64,000 nt of DNA, from contig NZ_FUKO01000022.1 in the NCBI RefSeq assembly GCF_900163815.1, positions 114,776 to 178,775 of the forward strand, read 5' to 3'. Position numbers and translations under genes: made by a program. Origin of the DNA: Microbacterium esteraromaticum. GTDB lineage: Bacteria; Actinomycetota; Actinomycetes; Actinomycetales; Microbacteriaceae. Each line of letters begins with the position of its first letter. Position 1 is the stretch's first letter. Shown one piece after another: positions 7,885 through 19,732 of this stretch. The notes beneath the pieces are model-generated. The model searched no databases. It was not told where the DNA came from and saw only the letters and a program-made list of their open reading frames with translations.

Positions 7885-10524
7885 TCAGTCCCCGGGCTTC
7901 AGCACCAGGGTGTCGACAGTCGCCTCCGCGACGGCCTTCTTCGTGAACGCCCACGGCTTCTGCACGCCGTGCGACCAGTCGTCGGTCTGGTCGGTGTAGT
8001 GGGCGTTGAAGGCGTGTCCGCTGGTGCCGGTGAGGTGGTTCCACGTCGATGCATCGAAATCCGCGAGGTCGACGACCATCCGCATCGAAGGCACCGTGGT
8101 GGTCTCGTACGACTCGCCCATCCGCCATCCTGTCGCGTTCACCACGGACGAGCCGCCGCCCACCCGGTACGGTCCCCGGTTGAACAGCATCTCGACCGGC
8201 GCGATGCCTGACGAGCCCAGAGTCGAGCTCACCAGCGAAAGCGCGTGCAGCGAGCCCCAGTTCCATTGCCTGACATCGGTGCCCTGCAGCTCGGCGAGCT
8301 CGTCGTAGGCCTGCGTCGCCGACAGCGCCAGTGTGGCGTACATGCCGGCGGTGTCGATCTTCTCGTTCGACCAGAGCGGGTCAGACGGGTCTTCGAACAT
8401 GGCGCCGACGACCGAGAACAGGCGACCCTGATCGCCGATCGGCAACGGCACATCGCGTTCTACGAACACGTTGTGCACGAGCTTCGACCACAGCACGTTC
8501 GCGTACGCCGCGGCGGCCGAATCGGCTCCGTTCTGTGCATCCCACGTACGCAGCAGCTCGACAGCGGCCTTCGGACCCTCGCCTTTGACGGCGACCTTGT
8601 CCATCGCCGCGGCGAGCTGCTTGCCGATCCACATCTCGTTGTCCATCTGGATGGCGCGCATGTCGGCCGCGGTCAGCGGTGCTGCTGCGACCTTGCGCTC
8701 GATGAGGTGCGTGATGCGCGCGGCCCGATACCCGTAGTCCCAGTCCCGCGAGAGGAAGTAGTCGTAGCTGTCATCGACGATCGCGTTGTTGGCGGTGACG
8801 ATGTAGCCCTCGCTCGGGTTGTACGAAACCGGCAGATCTTCGAAGGGGATGAAGCCGTTCCAGTCGTAGGTGCTGTCCCAACCGGGCTGCGGGACCCAGC
8901 CGTCGCCCGCTCCGCGGATCGGCAGGCGACCCGGTGCCTGGTAGCCGATGTTGCCCTCGATGTCGGCGTAGATGAGGTTCTGTGCGGGCACATCGAAGAG
9001 TGAGGCCGCGTACCGGAAGTCATCGAAGTTCTGCGCGGTCGACAGCGCGAAGATCGCGGTGGCGGTGGTGCCGGCATCCAGCGCAGTCCAGCGGATGCTG
9101 ACCGCCGTGTCACCCGCAGGAATCTCGGGTGCACCATCAAGCGGCAGGAGTGTGTCGCCGGCAGAGGTCACCGGATGCTCTCCGACCGCGGTGAAGTCAT
9201 CGGTCAGCCCCGACACGATCGGGCCATGCACCGTGCGACGGATGGTCAGCGGCACGTCCTTGCCGCCCGCGACCTTGATGGTGTCGTGCTCGACCTCCAT
9301 CGGCACCAGTGCGCCATCGCGCCAGTACTCGTCGCCCTCGACCTTCTCGATATAGAGGTCTGTGACGTCGGTGGTGAGGTTGGTGAAACCCCAGGCGATC
9401 TTGTCGTTGTGTCCGATCACGATGCCCGGCAGCCCCGAGAACGAGAATCCACCCACATCGAACGGGCAGGCTTCGGTGACCTTCTTGCACTTCAGCTGCA
9501 CCTGGTACCAGACCGAGGGCAGCGCGGCACCGAGATGCGGGTCGTTCGACAGCAGCGGCATGCCGCTCTCGGTGAGGTCTCCGGAGACCACCCAGGAGTT
9601 CGACCCGATACCCTCACCGGCGCTGTCGAGCAGCATCCCCGCCGCTTCGATGACGCTCGCGGCCTCCGTCCATTCGATGGTCGTGAGCGCGTCGGTCACC
9701 TCGGGCTGGACGCCCGTGAACGATGCGGGTGCAGCTGTCGTCGGGGGCGGCTCGACGGTCGAGATCTTCGGCACGATGACGGGGTTCCGATCGAACGGAT
9801 AGCCGGGATAAACCTTCTCGATGAGCGCCTGCGCACTCTCAGCCGTCTCGCCGCTCTCGGTGAGTTGCGCGGCGAGCAGGGCGCGGTCTGTCTCGTCTTC
9901 GATGTTCGTGCGCAGATCCCACGCCATCGCCTTCAGCCACGCGACCGAGTCGGCTGGCTCCCAGGGCTCGGGCGAGTAGTCGGGGTTCTGCACGCCGAGA
10001 ACGGCGTACTCCAACGACATCTCGGCCCCGGAGTGCGAGGACAGATAGGCGTTCACGCCATCCGCGTACGCGTCGTAGTAGCCGCGCGTGGTGTCGTCGA
10101 GTGCGTCGACCTCCTGCTCGGCGACGGCTCGCCAGCCGAGGGTGCGCAGGAACTTATCGGTGGCCACCTGCGACTCGCCGAACATCTCGGCCACGCGGCC
10201 CGAGGTGACGTGCCGGCGGAAATCCATCTCGAAGAAGCGGTCCTGCGCGTGGGTGAAGCCCTGCGCGAAGAACAGGTCGTGGGTGGATTCGGCCGTGATG
10301 GTCGGGATGCTGCGATCGTCACGCTGCACGACGACCGGCTGCTCGAGTCCCTTCAGCTGCAACTCGCCGGAAGTCTGCGGGAAGGAGCGCTGGATGGTCC
10401 AGGTGAGAAAGAACGCCGCCGCGACAGCGACAACGATGAGAGCGGCAACGACGATGAAGGCTATTCGTCCGATCCGCACGCCGAGCGATCGTGGGGGTAC
10501 GTCGGACGTGGCTTCAATCGTCAT
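7885..10524 (-). CDS. penicillin acylase family protein (Ntn hydrolase precursor)
   Basis: An 879-residue precursor of the N-terminal-nucleophile amidase family (penicillin G, cephalosporin and acyl-homoserine-lactone acylases). One hydrophobic helix near residues 19-42 acts as a signal anchor. The small-subunit motif QGFTHAQDRFFEMDFRR lies near residue 90. The self-cleavage site is visible as GSNSWVVSG, with catalytic Ser308 following Gly307, and NDPHLG lies downstream. Such enzymes are cleaved into two chains outside the membrane and hydrolyse amide bonds; the substrate is unknown. The ATG at 10524 is preferred over a GTG at 10554 that lacks a Shine-Dalgarno sequence. It may form a transcription unit on its own. 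Confidence 0.88.
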   Translation of the reverse strand: MTIEATSDVPPRSLGVRIGRIAFIVVAALIVVAVAAAFFLTWTIQRSFPQTSGELQLKGLEQPVVVQRDDRSIPTITAESTHDLFFAQGFTHAQDRFFEMDFRRHVTSGRVAEMFGESQVATDKFLRTLGWRAVAEQEVDALDDTTRGYYDAYADGVNAYLSSHSGAEMSLEYAVLGVQNPDYSPEPWEPADSVAWLKAMAWDLRTNIEDETDRALLAAQLTESGETAESAQALIEKVYPGYPFDRNPVIVPKISTVEPPPTTAAPASFTGVQPEVTDALTTIEWTEAASVIEAAGMLLDSAGEGIGSNSWVVSGDLTESGMPLLSNDPHLGAALPSVWYQVQLKCKKVTEACPFDVGGFSFSGLPGIVIGHNDKIAWGFTNLTTDVTDLYIEKVEGDEYWRDGALVPMEVEHDTIKVAGGKDVPLTIRRTVHGPIVSGLTDDFTAVGEHPVTSAGDTLLPLDGAPEIPAGDTAVSIRWTALDAGTTATAIFALSTAQNFDDFRYAASLFDVPAQNLIYADIEGNIGYQAPGRLPIRGAGDGWVPQPGWDSTYDWNGFIPFEDLPVSYNPSEGYIVTANNAIVDDSYDYFLSRDWDYGYRAARITHLIERKVAAAPLTAADMRAIQMDNEMWIGKQLAAAMDKVAVKGEGPKAAVELLRTWDAQNGADSAAAAYANVLWSKLVHNVFVERDVPLPIGDQGRLFSVVGAMFEDPSDPLWSNEKIDTAGMYATLALSATQAYDELAELQGTDVRQWNWGSLHALSLVSSTLGSSGIAPVEMLFNRGPYRVGGGSSVVNATGWRMGESYETTTVPSMRMVVDLADFDASTWNHLTGTSGHAFNAHYTDQTDDWSHGVQKPWAFTKKAVAEATVDTLVLKPGD

Positions 10525-10552
10525 CAGGGAACGCTCTCGGGTAGGTCGTGGC

Positions 10553-10569
10553 ACTCCGTCTCACGGAGT
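10553..10569. promoter_or_regulatory. small hairpin upstream of the acylase gene
   Basis: ACTCCGT and ACGGAGT arms flank three bases. The hairpin sits in the 166-base gap between the acylase start and the end of the YhgE-like gene, where it could act as a weak terminator or leader hairpin. Confidence 0.35.
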
Positions 10570-10690
10570 CTGAATGCGCGTCTCGGGAATGCGCATGCCC
10601 TGGCATCCTACCCAGTCGGTCGCGTGCTGTCGGAAAGGGATGCTGGGCCACGAATATCTGTGCTCGGTCCAACAACATCCGGGTCGGGGC

Positions 10691-12874
10691 TCACATGAGC
10701 TTGGTGGAGTGCAGTGCCTGCAGCATCTTCTGGTTGCTGTGGATGAACGGCAGTCGAAACACCAGCCCGAGCAGCAGTGTGGGCACCGCGAACAGCGACA
10801 GCCAGCCCAGTGACACCCAGTAGTCGTTCTGGTAGATGCCGGCGATCGCGGAGCGCATGGCGTCCACCGCATGCGTGGCGGGCAGGAACGGGCTGATGTT
10901 CTGGAACCATTGCGGCAGCACCTGCAGCGGGTAGGCGCCACCGGAGCCGGAGATCTGGATCACCAGGAGCAGCACGGCCAGTGCCTTGCCCGCGTTACCG
11001 AACGTCACCACGAACGTGTAGATGATCAGCATGAACACGAGGGAGCTCACCCAGCCGGCTAGAAGCAGCAGGAACGGATGCTGCGGCTGCACCTGCGTGA
11101 ACAGGATGCTGCCCGTGCACACCAGGGAGCTCTGCAGGAACCCGACGATCGCGAAGACGCCGAACCGACCCAGGTACGTCTCGGAGGGGGAGAGCGAGGG
11201 GAGGGGGGAGTCCTCGCCCTGCGGGGGATCGACGCGGATGGAGACCGCGGTCAGCAGCGCGCCGACCCACAGTGCAAGCACGGTGTAGAGCGGCGTCATC
11301 GCGGCGCCGAAGCTCACGACCGAGTAGACCGGCATCCGGACGAGCCCGACCGGCTCCGCGAGGAACGTGGCGAGGGCCTTCGGGTCGGAGCCGATCATCT
11401 GGCTGAGCTCGCTGAGGTCTCCTGTGTCGATGGCCTTCGTCAGCGCGGCATGCAACTCGTCGAAGCGATCGGCGGTCTCGGTGAGCGACTGCGAGATCCC
11501 GGTCGTGAGCGACTCGGCATCCGTCAGCGCACTGCTCAGCGACCCCGACCCCGTGAGCGACCTCGCGGCGGAGGACAGCTCGCCGCCGATCGAGTCGACG
11601 TCGCGGCCGATCGAGGCGAGCGTCTCGGCGAGATCGTCGAGCTTGGGCTGCAGGCTGCCCGTGTAGGCGCTGCGGGCGTCCTGCACGGCCGCCTTCGCCT
11701 CGGCGATCAGCCGTGAGATCTCGGCGTGCATGGCCTGGCTGTCGGCGTTGCCGCCAGCGATCTGCGTCGCGCCCTCCTCCAGCCGATCCTGCAGGGCCTG
11801 CTCGCGGGCGATCGCGGCGTCGATCCGCGACACGGCCGCGTCGAACGAGTCCAGCGCACTCTCGGGGAGCATCGGGCGCACGGTGTTCACTAGGTCGCCG
11901 CGCAGCCTCTGGTGTTGATCGACCTGGGTCTGCACCCGGGTCGCGACGGCACGCAGCGAATCGGCGGAGCTCGTCGCCTGCGCGTTCATCGACGCGAACA
12001 CGTCATCGACGCTGTCGGCGACCGCCTGATAGCTGTCGGCCGTGCCGGAGAGCGCGTCGCCGAGCGCGGAGGTGGTCGAGGCGAGCACCTGCTTCAGCGA
12101 CTGCGCGGCCTGCTTGCCGTCGCCCAGCGCGCCGGTGGCGCTGCGCAGGGCATCGCCGGAAGCGGATGCCAGGCCCGAGGCGCTGTCGACCAGAGGGCGG
12201 CTCGACGAGATCAGCGCGGTGAACATGTCGGCGGTGGATGCGCCGGCGCGCAGCTGCGCGGCGACCTCACCGACGTGGGCTTGCAGGCGCGATAGCGCGA
12301 CCTGGGTGTCGGCATCGTCGAGGTACTTTGAGAGCGAGGTGATGATGCCGAGGCCCACGTCGCTGAGCGTGGACGTGAACGCCTCATTGATGGTCGTGGC
12401 GACCTCGTCCGCGCCCTGCCCGGTGATCTTCGGGGCCAGCGCGTTCTTCTTCTCGTTCGTGTAGTACTCGATGCGGGTGCGCTCGGCGCCGTTCGAGTAG
12501 AACGTCATCATGTCGGTGCTGAACGTGGGCGGGAGCACGATCGCGGCGTAGTACGCGCCCGACTGCGTGCCGTCGATCGCATCGTCCTTCGACGTGAACA
12601 CCCAGTCCAGGTCGTGGTTCGCGCGCAGCGTGGAGAGCACCTGGTCGCCCACGTTCAGACGGATCGGCACGAGGTCGCTCTGGTACCCCTCGTCGGTGTT
12701 GGCGACCGCTACCTTCAGGTTCTTGGTGTTGTCGAACGGGTTCCAGCTGGCGATCACGTTGAACCACGTGAACAGGGACGGGATCACGACCAGGCCGAAG
12801 AGCACGATCACCGCCATGACGCTGCTTGTGGCACGGCGCAGATCGAAGCGGAGCACCTGCAGGATGTTCTTCAT
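10691..12874 (-). CDS. YhgE/Pip domain membrane protein 1
   Basis: A 727-residue membrane protein of the YhgE/phage-infection-protein family, related in its C-terminal half to ABC-2 type permeases. One N-terminal helix (about residues 16-38) is followed by the family start PSLFTWFNVIASWNPFDNTKN and VAVANTDEGYQSD. A long extracellular Ala/Ser-rich coiled-coil region runs from residue 180 to 500, and five or six membrane helices fill residues 545-720. Its start overlaps the stop of the larger paralogue by four bases, so the two are coupled. The biochemical role is unknown; actinobacterial pairs like this are usually placed near TetR regulators and may act in export. Confidence 0.85.
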   Translation of the reverse strand: MKNILQVLRFDLRRATSSVMAVIVLFGLVVIPSLFTWFNVIASWNPFDNTKNLKVAVANTDEGYQSDLVPIRLNVGDQVLSTLRANHDLDWVFTSKDDAIDGTQSGAYYAAIVLPPTFSTDMMTFYSNGAERTRIEYYTNEKKNALAPKITGQGADEVATTINEAFTSTLSDVGLGIITSLSKYLDDADTQVALSRLQAHVGEVAAQLRAGASTADMFTALISSSRPLVDSASGLASASGDALRSATGALGDGKQAAQSLKQVLASTTSALGDALSGTADSYQAVADSVDDVFASMNAQATSSADSLRAVATRVQTQVDQHQRLRGDLVNTVRPMLPESALDSFDAAVSRIDAAIAREQALQDRLEEGATQIAGGNADSQAMHAEISRLIAEAKAAVQDARSAYTGSLQPKLDDLAETLASIGRDVDSIGGELSSAARSLTGSGSLSSALTDAESLTTGISQSLTETADRFDELHAALTKAIDTGDLSELSQMIGSDPKALATFLAEPVGLVRMPVYSVVSFGAAMTPLYTVLALWVGALLTAVSIRVDPPQGEDSPLPSLSPSETYLGRFGVFAIVGFLQSSLVCTGSILFTQVQPQHPFLLLLAGWVSSLVFMLIIYTFVVTFGNAGKALAVLLLVIQISGSGGAYPLQVLPQWFQNISPFLPATHAVDAMRSAIAGIYQNDYWVSLGWLSLFAVPTLLLGLVFRLPFIHSNQKMLQALHSTKLM

Positions 12875-15726
12875 TCGCGCTCCCCTCCTTCCTGGGCGTC
12901 GTCCTCTTCGGGCTCGTGAGGTGGTGTGTCAGTGGGTTGCGGATGCTGCGCGTCGGCGTCCTCGTCGGCAGCCATGCCGCGCGCCTCCGCCGCAGCCTCG
13001 GTCTGCGTCTCCGTCTCCGTCTCGACGCCAGTCTCCGTCTCGGCATCCGGGCCGAACAGCTCGTCCAGCACGGCCGTGTCGTCGTCGTCCCTCTCGGCGA
13101 TGACCTCCGTCCGCTCAAGCACCGCCGTGCTTCCGGCATCCGATGCACCCGCCGATGCGACGGACGCCCGGGCGTCGGCGAGCATCGTGCCATCGCCGTC
13201 GGTCTCGTCGATCAGCACCTGCCGCAGCTCGGCATCCGGCATCTCTCCCAGCTCGGAGGCCTGCTCGATGCCCTGCTTGATGTACTCCAGGGCGACGAGC
13301 AAGGCGATCAGGATCAGGCACCACAGTGCCCACAGGCCGAGCATCGTGGCTTTGGCCTCCGGCAGCAGCCAGGCGGCGACGCCGATCACGGCCATCACCG
13401 CGACGCCGATGAACAGGGTCAGCCGCAGCCTGGTCGAGTACCGCTCGGTGAACCTCCGGGTGCGCTCCGCGACCTGCGCGCGGTACCCGTCGCCGTCGGT
13501 CAGTGCGCGGATGATCTGCGGTGTGCGTCGGCGACCGGTGATATGCACGTCTTCACTCACCAGCAGCTCGCTCTCCGCGAGTCTGCGGTTGAACAGCAGG
13601 GCGAAGTTGCCCAGCCGGCGGCGCAGGAACAGCCCGAGTGCGAAGGCCAGAACGACGTAGATCGCGAGCATTCCCATGGCACGCCACCAGGCGCCGTCGT
13701 AGAAGCCGCTGATGGTCTCGCGCAGCGCGTCGATTCCGTAGGTGAAGGGCAGGAACGGGTAGAGCCCGCGGAAGAAGTCCGGCATCATCTCAATCGGGTA
13801 CAGGCCGGAAGCCCCGGGGATCTGGAAGATCACCAGCAGGATGCACAGGCCCTTGCCCACGTACCCGAAGCACACCGACAGCGCGTAGATGATGCTGAGG
13901 TACGCCAGGCCGATGAGCACACTGGTGCCCACGAACGCGAAGGCGTTCGCCGTCTGCACGCCGATGAACAGGTTGCCCACCGAGACGAGCACCGCCTGGC
14001 ACACTGCGATCGCGGCGAACAGCATCCAGCGCCCGAGGTAGGCCTGCCGCACGGTTACGCCCTCGACGCCCTCGGTGTCGACCTCGAGGCGGAAGATCAC
14101 CATCAGCACGAACGCGCCGATCCACAGGGTGAGGTTCGTGAACAGCGCGGCCATCGCCGAGCCGTACGTCTTGGTCGGGAATACGGTGTTCTCGTGCACC
14201 TCGACGGGCGCGGCCATGAAGTTCGCGATCTGCTCGGGGTCGAGGCCGCTGATCGTGCTCAGCCGGTTCCACACGTCGGCGGCGCTGAGCGCCAGCACGT
14301 CGGTGCGCACGCCGCTCAGGCCGGACTCCGCGGTGGCGAGGTTGCCGTCCAGCGCGCCGAGGGCCGTCGTGGTAGAGGCCAGCTGGGTCTTCAGCCCCGA
14401 CAGCAGGTTCTGCGCCTGCGTGATCTGGGATCGCTGTGCACCAAGAGCCGCCGAGAACCCTTCGGCACTGGCCGACATCGCCGACATCGCGCGGTTGAGT
14501 TCGGGTACGCTCTTCGTCAGCGCGTCGCGGATGGCTCCCGCCGCCGTCGCCGCCTGGGAGGTCGTGGCGTTCACCTCGTCGGCTCCGGTCTTGACCGACC
14601 CGATCGTGTTTGTGACATCGCTGTTCAGTGTCTTCAGTTCGTCGAGCGCCTGCTGGTCGGCGGCGGTGCGCTGCCTCAGGTCGTCGATGACCTGGCGCAA
14701 CCTCTGCGCGGCCTCGGATTCGGGATCGGTCTGATCCAGCACGGACTGCAGCTCGTCGAGCGCCGTGCCGTTCGCCTTGACGACCGCGGACAGGTCGTCG
14801 ATCGCGGTGCTGACCGCGACGTTCGCCTGCTGCAGACCCGCCGAGAGTGTCGAGATCGAGGCGTTCATCTTCGATGACGCGTCGGCGATGAGCGTGGTGC
14901 CGGAGACATACCCGGAGGTGACCGTGTCGGTGACGGTGAGCAGCTCCTGCTGCGCCTCGGCGGCGAGGGACTGAGCCTGTGTGACAGCGGTCTGCACCTC
15001 GCCGAGCGTCTTGTCGACCTCTCGCAGAGTGCCGACGGCAATGTCGAGCCGGCTCTGCGCGTCGGCGAGGCTGCTCTGCAGCTCGGTGATGCGGCCGCGA
15101 GCGGACGAGACCTTCGCGACGGCGTCGTCGAGCGCGGCGACGGAGGTGTCCCTGGCGTCGCCGAGGCGATCCTCGACATCCGCGCCCGCTGCCTTCAGCT
15201 GCTCGGTGACGGCCTTGGAGACGACCGACACGAAGGTGCTGTTGATCTGGTTGTCGAGGGTAGAGGCCCCGACGTCGGTGATCTTCGGGGCGATCGCGTT
15301 CGCCTTCTCGTTGACGTAGTACTTCAGCTCAGGGCGGGTGATCTCACCGGCGGCGATGCTGATGAGATCGCGGCTGAAATCCGGGGGGATGATGATCGCG
15401 GCGTAGCTGCGGCCGCTGCGCACGGCATCCATCGCCTCGTCTTCGTCGAGGAACTCCCAGCCGAGCTGGTCATTCTGCTTGAGCTGATCGACGAGCTCGC
15501 CGCCCACGTCGATGCTGCCGGTGAAGTCGGATGTGGCGCCATCGTCTTGGTTGACGATCGCGACGCTGACGTGCTGCGTGTTCGAGTACGGGTCCCAGAA
15601 CGCGACGATGTTGAACCAGGCGTACAGCGAGGGCGTGACGATCACGCCGATGATGATGATCCACGCCTTGCTGACCCGCGCGAGGCGACCGAGATCGCGG
15701 CGGAACACCGTCCCTGCGTTGGGCAT
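12871..15726 (-). CDS. YhgE/Pip domain membrane protein 2
   Basis: The paralogue of the preceding gene, 951 residues. An N-terminal helix is followed by SLYAWFNIVAFWDPYSNTQ and VAIVNQDDGATSD. A long extracellular coiled-coil region rich in Ala, Ser, Thr and Asp (about residues 200-490) precedes six C-terminal helices. The last 130 residues form an unusual Glu/Asp/Thr-rich cytoplasmic tail with ETETGVETETETQTE-type repetition. The ATG at 15726 has a strong GGAGG six bases upstream; an earlier in-frame start at 15771 would overlap the TetR gene. The first gene of the pair is transcribed directly behind the TetR regulator. Confidence 0.85.
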   Translation of the reverse strand: MPNAGTVFRRDLGRLARVSKAWIIIIGVIVTPSLYAWFNIVAFWDPYSNTQHVSVAIVNQDDGATSDFTGSIDVGGELVDQLKQNDQLGWEFLDEDEAMDAVRSGRSYAAIIIPPDFSRDLISIAAGEITRPELKYYVNEKANAIAPKITDVGASTLDNQINSTFVSVVSKAVTEQLKAAGADVEDRLGDARDTSVAALDDAVAKVSSARGRITELQSSLADAQSRLDIAVGTLREVDKTLGEVQTAVTQAQSLAAEAQQELLTVTDTVTSGYVSGTTLIADASSKMNASISTLSAGLQQANVAVSTAIDDLSAVVKANGTALDELQSVLDQTDPESEAAQRLRQVIDDLRQRTAADQQALDELKTLNSDVTNTIGSVKTGADEVNATTSQAATAAGAIRDALTKSVPELNRAMSAMSASAEGFSAALGAQRSQITQAQNLLSGLKTQLASTTTALGALDGNLATAESGLSGVRTDVLALSAADVWNRLSTISGLDPEQIANFMAAPVEVHENTVFPTKTYGSAMAALFTNLTLWIGAFVLMVIFRLEVDTEGVEGVTVRQAYLGRWMLFAAIAVCQAVLVSVGNLFIGVQTANAFAFVGTSVLIGLAYLSIIYALSVCFGYVGKGLCILLVIFQIPGASGLYPIEMMPDFFRGLYPFLPFTYGIDALRETISGFYDGAWWRAMGMLAIYVVLAFALGLFLRRRLGNFALLFNRRLAESELLVSEDVHITGRRRTPQIIRALTDGDGYRAQVAERTRRFTERYSTRLRLTLFIGVAVMAVIGVAAWLLPEAKATMLGLWALWCLILIALLVALEYIKQGIEQASELGEMPDAELRQVLIDETDGDGTMLADARASVASAGASDAGSTAVLERTEVIAERDDDDTAVLDELFGPDAETETGVETETETQTEAAAEARGMAADEDADAQHPQPTDTPPHEPEEDDAQEGGERE

Positions 15727-15767
15727 CGCACCTCCTGCCGGGCCAGTGGTATTCCGAGCAGAGGAGC

Positions 15768-16382
15768 TCACGCGGCGGTCTCCGCGATGTCGGGGTGTGC
15801 AGCGAGCAGGGCATCCGCTTCGCGCCAGGAGAGTCCGGCGATGCTCAGTACCGTGCGCACGGCGAGGTCCGCTGCGCCCGCGCTCGCCGCATCCGTGCGG
15901 GCTACCACGGTGCGCGCCATCTCCTCGATGAGGCGGGCGAGGGTCGGCGCAGCAAGGTCGGTGCGGAAGCTGCCATCGTCCTGTCCGCGGCGCACCAGAT
16001 CGTCCACGGCGCGGCGCAGCGGGGCGAGTGCTTCGGCGGTGTGCTCGACGTGGGCCTCATCGAGCGCGAGCACGGCCGCAAACTGCACGTGCGCGGCCTC
16101 GTGCCACAGGCGTGCGGCCAGTCGAGCGAGCGCGAGCTGGGCATCCGCATCCGCGATCGACTCGGCGATCGCGTTGAAACGCTGCGCGCCGATGACGATC
16201 AGCTCGCGGATGAGCGTGTCACGATCGTCGAAGTGCCCGTACAGCGTGCGGCGGCTGAGGCCAGCGCCGCGCGCGATCACGTCGACGGAGGCCTGCGGAT
16301 CGGTGGTCAGGGCCGTGCGAGCCGCGTTCAGGATGCCGGCGCGGTTCGCGAGCGCGTCAGCGCGGGGTGCACGGGTAGCCAT
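15768..16382 (-). CDS. TetR family transcriptional regulator
   Basis: A 204-residue repressor. An N-terminal helix-turn-helix (residues about 14-60, including VDVIARGAGLSRRTLYGHFDDRDTLIREL) is followed by an all-helical ligand domain with no recognisable specificity. It is the first gene of a three-gene unit with the two YhgE/Pip proteins, which it probably controls. The start at 16382 is chosen because an upstream in-frame start would lie inside the operator. The likely promoter places the transcription start at or next to this ATG, so translation may be leaderless. Confidence 0.88.
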   Translation of the reverse strand: MATRAPRADALANRAGILNAARTALTTDPQASVDVIARGAGLSRRTLYGHFDDRDTLIRELIVIGAQRFNAIAESIADADAQLALARLAARLWHEAAHVQFAAVLALDEAHVEHTAEALAPLRRAVDDLVRRGQDDGSFRTDLAAPTLARLIEEMARTVVARTDAASAGAADLAVRTVLSIAGLSWREADALLAAHPDIAETAA

Positions 16383-16388
16383 GCGCCC

Positions 16389-16418
16389 AGAATACGTAAC
16401 TTGCACAGCGTTGTGCAA
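16389..16418 (-). promoter_or_regulatory. probable leaderless promoter of the TetR-YhgE unit
   Basis: Read on the minus strand, TTGCAC (16418-16413) and TATTCT (16394-16389) are separated by 18 bases. The -10 box ends six bases before the ATG. The -35 box lies inside the operator dyad. Confidence 0.55.
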
Positions 16419-16421
16419 GTT
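16398..16421. promoter_or_regulatory. TetR operator (10-bp perfect dyad)
   Basis: AACTTGCACA and TGTGCAAGTT flank GCGT. This perfect inverted repeat starts 16 bases upstream of the TetR start codon and covers the -35 box. The position and symmetry fit autoregulation by the adjacent TetR protein. Confidence 0.75.
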
Positions 16422-16465
16422 GTTTGGGCGGACTCACAGCATCCGCATCCGGCAGCCGGGGGTGA

Positions 16466-18694
<2,229 letters not shown>

Positions 18695-18719
18695 AGGCCA
18701 GGACGGAACCCGGCGCCGA

Positions 18720-19673
18720 CTAAGCCCGGCGCACGTCGGCGAAGCGCTCGCGAAGCGGATGCTGCGCCCCGAGACCCGCCAGCGCCACAGCGCCGTCGAG
18801 CCCCGAGCCCATCGGCGGCACGAACCTGGCATCCGGTCGCTCGGCGTTCACTGCGGCCGTGAACTCGGAGCGGATCAGCTCCGACCCGAACACCCCACCC
18901 ACGGCGCCTACCGCGGCATCTCCGGGTGCCTCGGCCATGCGCAGCGACGTCGTGGCCGCAAGCGCGAGCTCTCTGGCGGCATCCCGGCAGATGCCTCCGG
19001 CGACGTCATCGCCGTCAGCTGCGAGAACAGCAGTGGCGGCGGCGAAGGATGCCACGGTGCGCACCCGGTCATGCGACGCCTGCAACTGGGGGTAGGCCAG
19101 ATCGAGGTCTGGCCAGCGCTCGCGCACGATGTCGGTCAGTGCGGTCGCAGGCCCCCGGCCATCGTAGGCGCGCATGACAGCATCCAACGCCGCGCGGCCG
19201 ATCCAGTACCCGCTGCCCGCGTCGCCCATGATGTGCCCCCAGCCGTCCACGCGCACCGAGTGCTGCGGACCGACGCCGAGCGTGACGACACCGGTGCCAG
19301 CGGCGACGACGCTGCCGAATCGGTCGCCGAGCACCCCGAGGAACGAGGTGACGGAATCATGGGTGGCGACGACGCGCAAGATGCCGGCGAGATCCGGGCG
19401 CTGCAGCAGTGCCTCGGCCTCGGCCTGGGCGTCGGTGAGGCCGGAGACGCCGAGCGTCAGCGTCGCGGGCGCAGTGCCGGCCGTCCGCACGATGCTCTCT
19501 GCGACTTCGGCCAGCTGCGGAAGCAGCGGTCGATCAGTGAGCACACCCGCGAAGAGGTCATCGTGCGTGGTGCCATCAGCGAGGCGCAAGCGCGTCTTGA
19601 TCCCGGTCTGTCCGGCATCGATGGCGAGCAGCTCCGCAGGGTGCGCCTCGGTGCTCGTGGTCGATGCAGACAT
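18720..19673 (-). CDS. BadF/BadG/BcrA/BcrD ATPase family protein, N-acetylglucosamine-kinase-like
   Basis: A 317-residue member of the actin/hexokinase-fold ATPases. The phosphate-1 motif LAIDAGQTGIKTRL lies at residues 15-28, an adenosine-region glycine loop VVAAGTGVVTLGVG near 125, and the VDGWGHIMGDAGSGYWIGR segment near 145 is typical of N-acetylglucosamine kinases of this family. The likely reaction is ATP-dependent phosphorylation of an amino sugar, perhaps from wall recycling. AAGGAG lies nine bases upstream of the ATG. It converges on the broken ZIP gene and has no obvious sugar genes beside it. Confidence 0.8.
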   Translation of the reverse strand: MSASTTSTEAHPAELLAIDAGQTGIKTRLRLADGTTHDDLFAGVLTDRPLLPQLAEVAESIVRTAGTAPATLTLGVSGLTDAQAEAEALLQRPDLAGILRVVATHDSVTSFLGVLGDRFGSVVAAGTGVVTLGVGPQHSVRVDGWGHIMGDAGSGYWIGRAALDAVMRAYDGRGPATALTDIVRERWPDLDLAYPQLQASHDRVRTVASFAAATAVLAADGDDVAGGICRDAARELALAATTSLRMAEAPGDAAVGAVGGVFGSELIRSEFTAAVNAERPDARFVPPMGSGLDGAVALAGLGAQHPLRERFADVRRA

Positions 19674-19732
19674 GCCAAGGCTCCTTGTAGAAGAGGGGGG
19701 ATCGGCCGGGGGCCAGATGCCAGCGTAGCGAC

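Noticed and set aside
9175..10698. 507-codon open frame opposite the penicillin acylase gene
   Set aside because: No recognisable domain; the acylase on the other strand has catalytic and processing motifs.
12826..14877. 683-codon open frame opposite the YhgE/Pip gene
   Set aside because: Composition is Arg/His/Gln/Leu-rich with no motifs, and the opposite strand encodes a clear membrane protein with good start and coupling.
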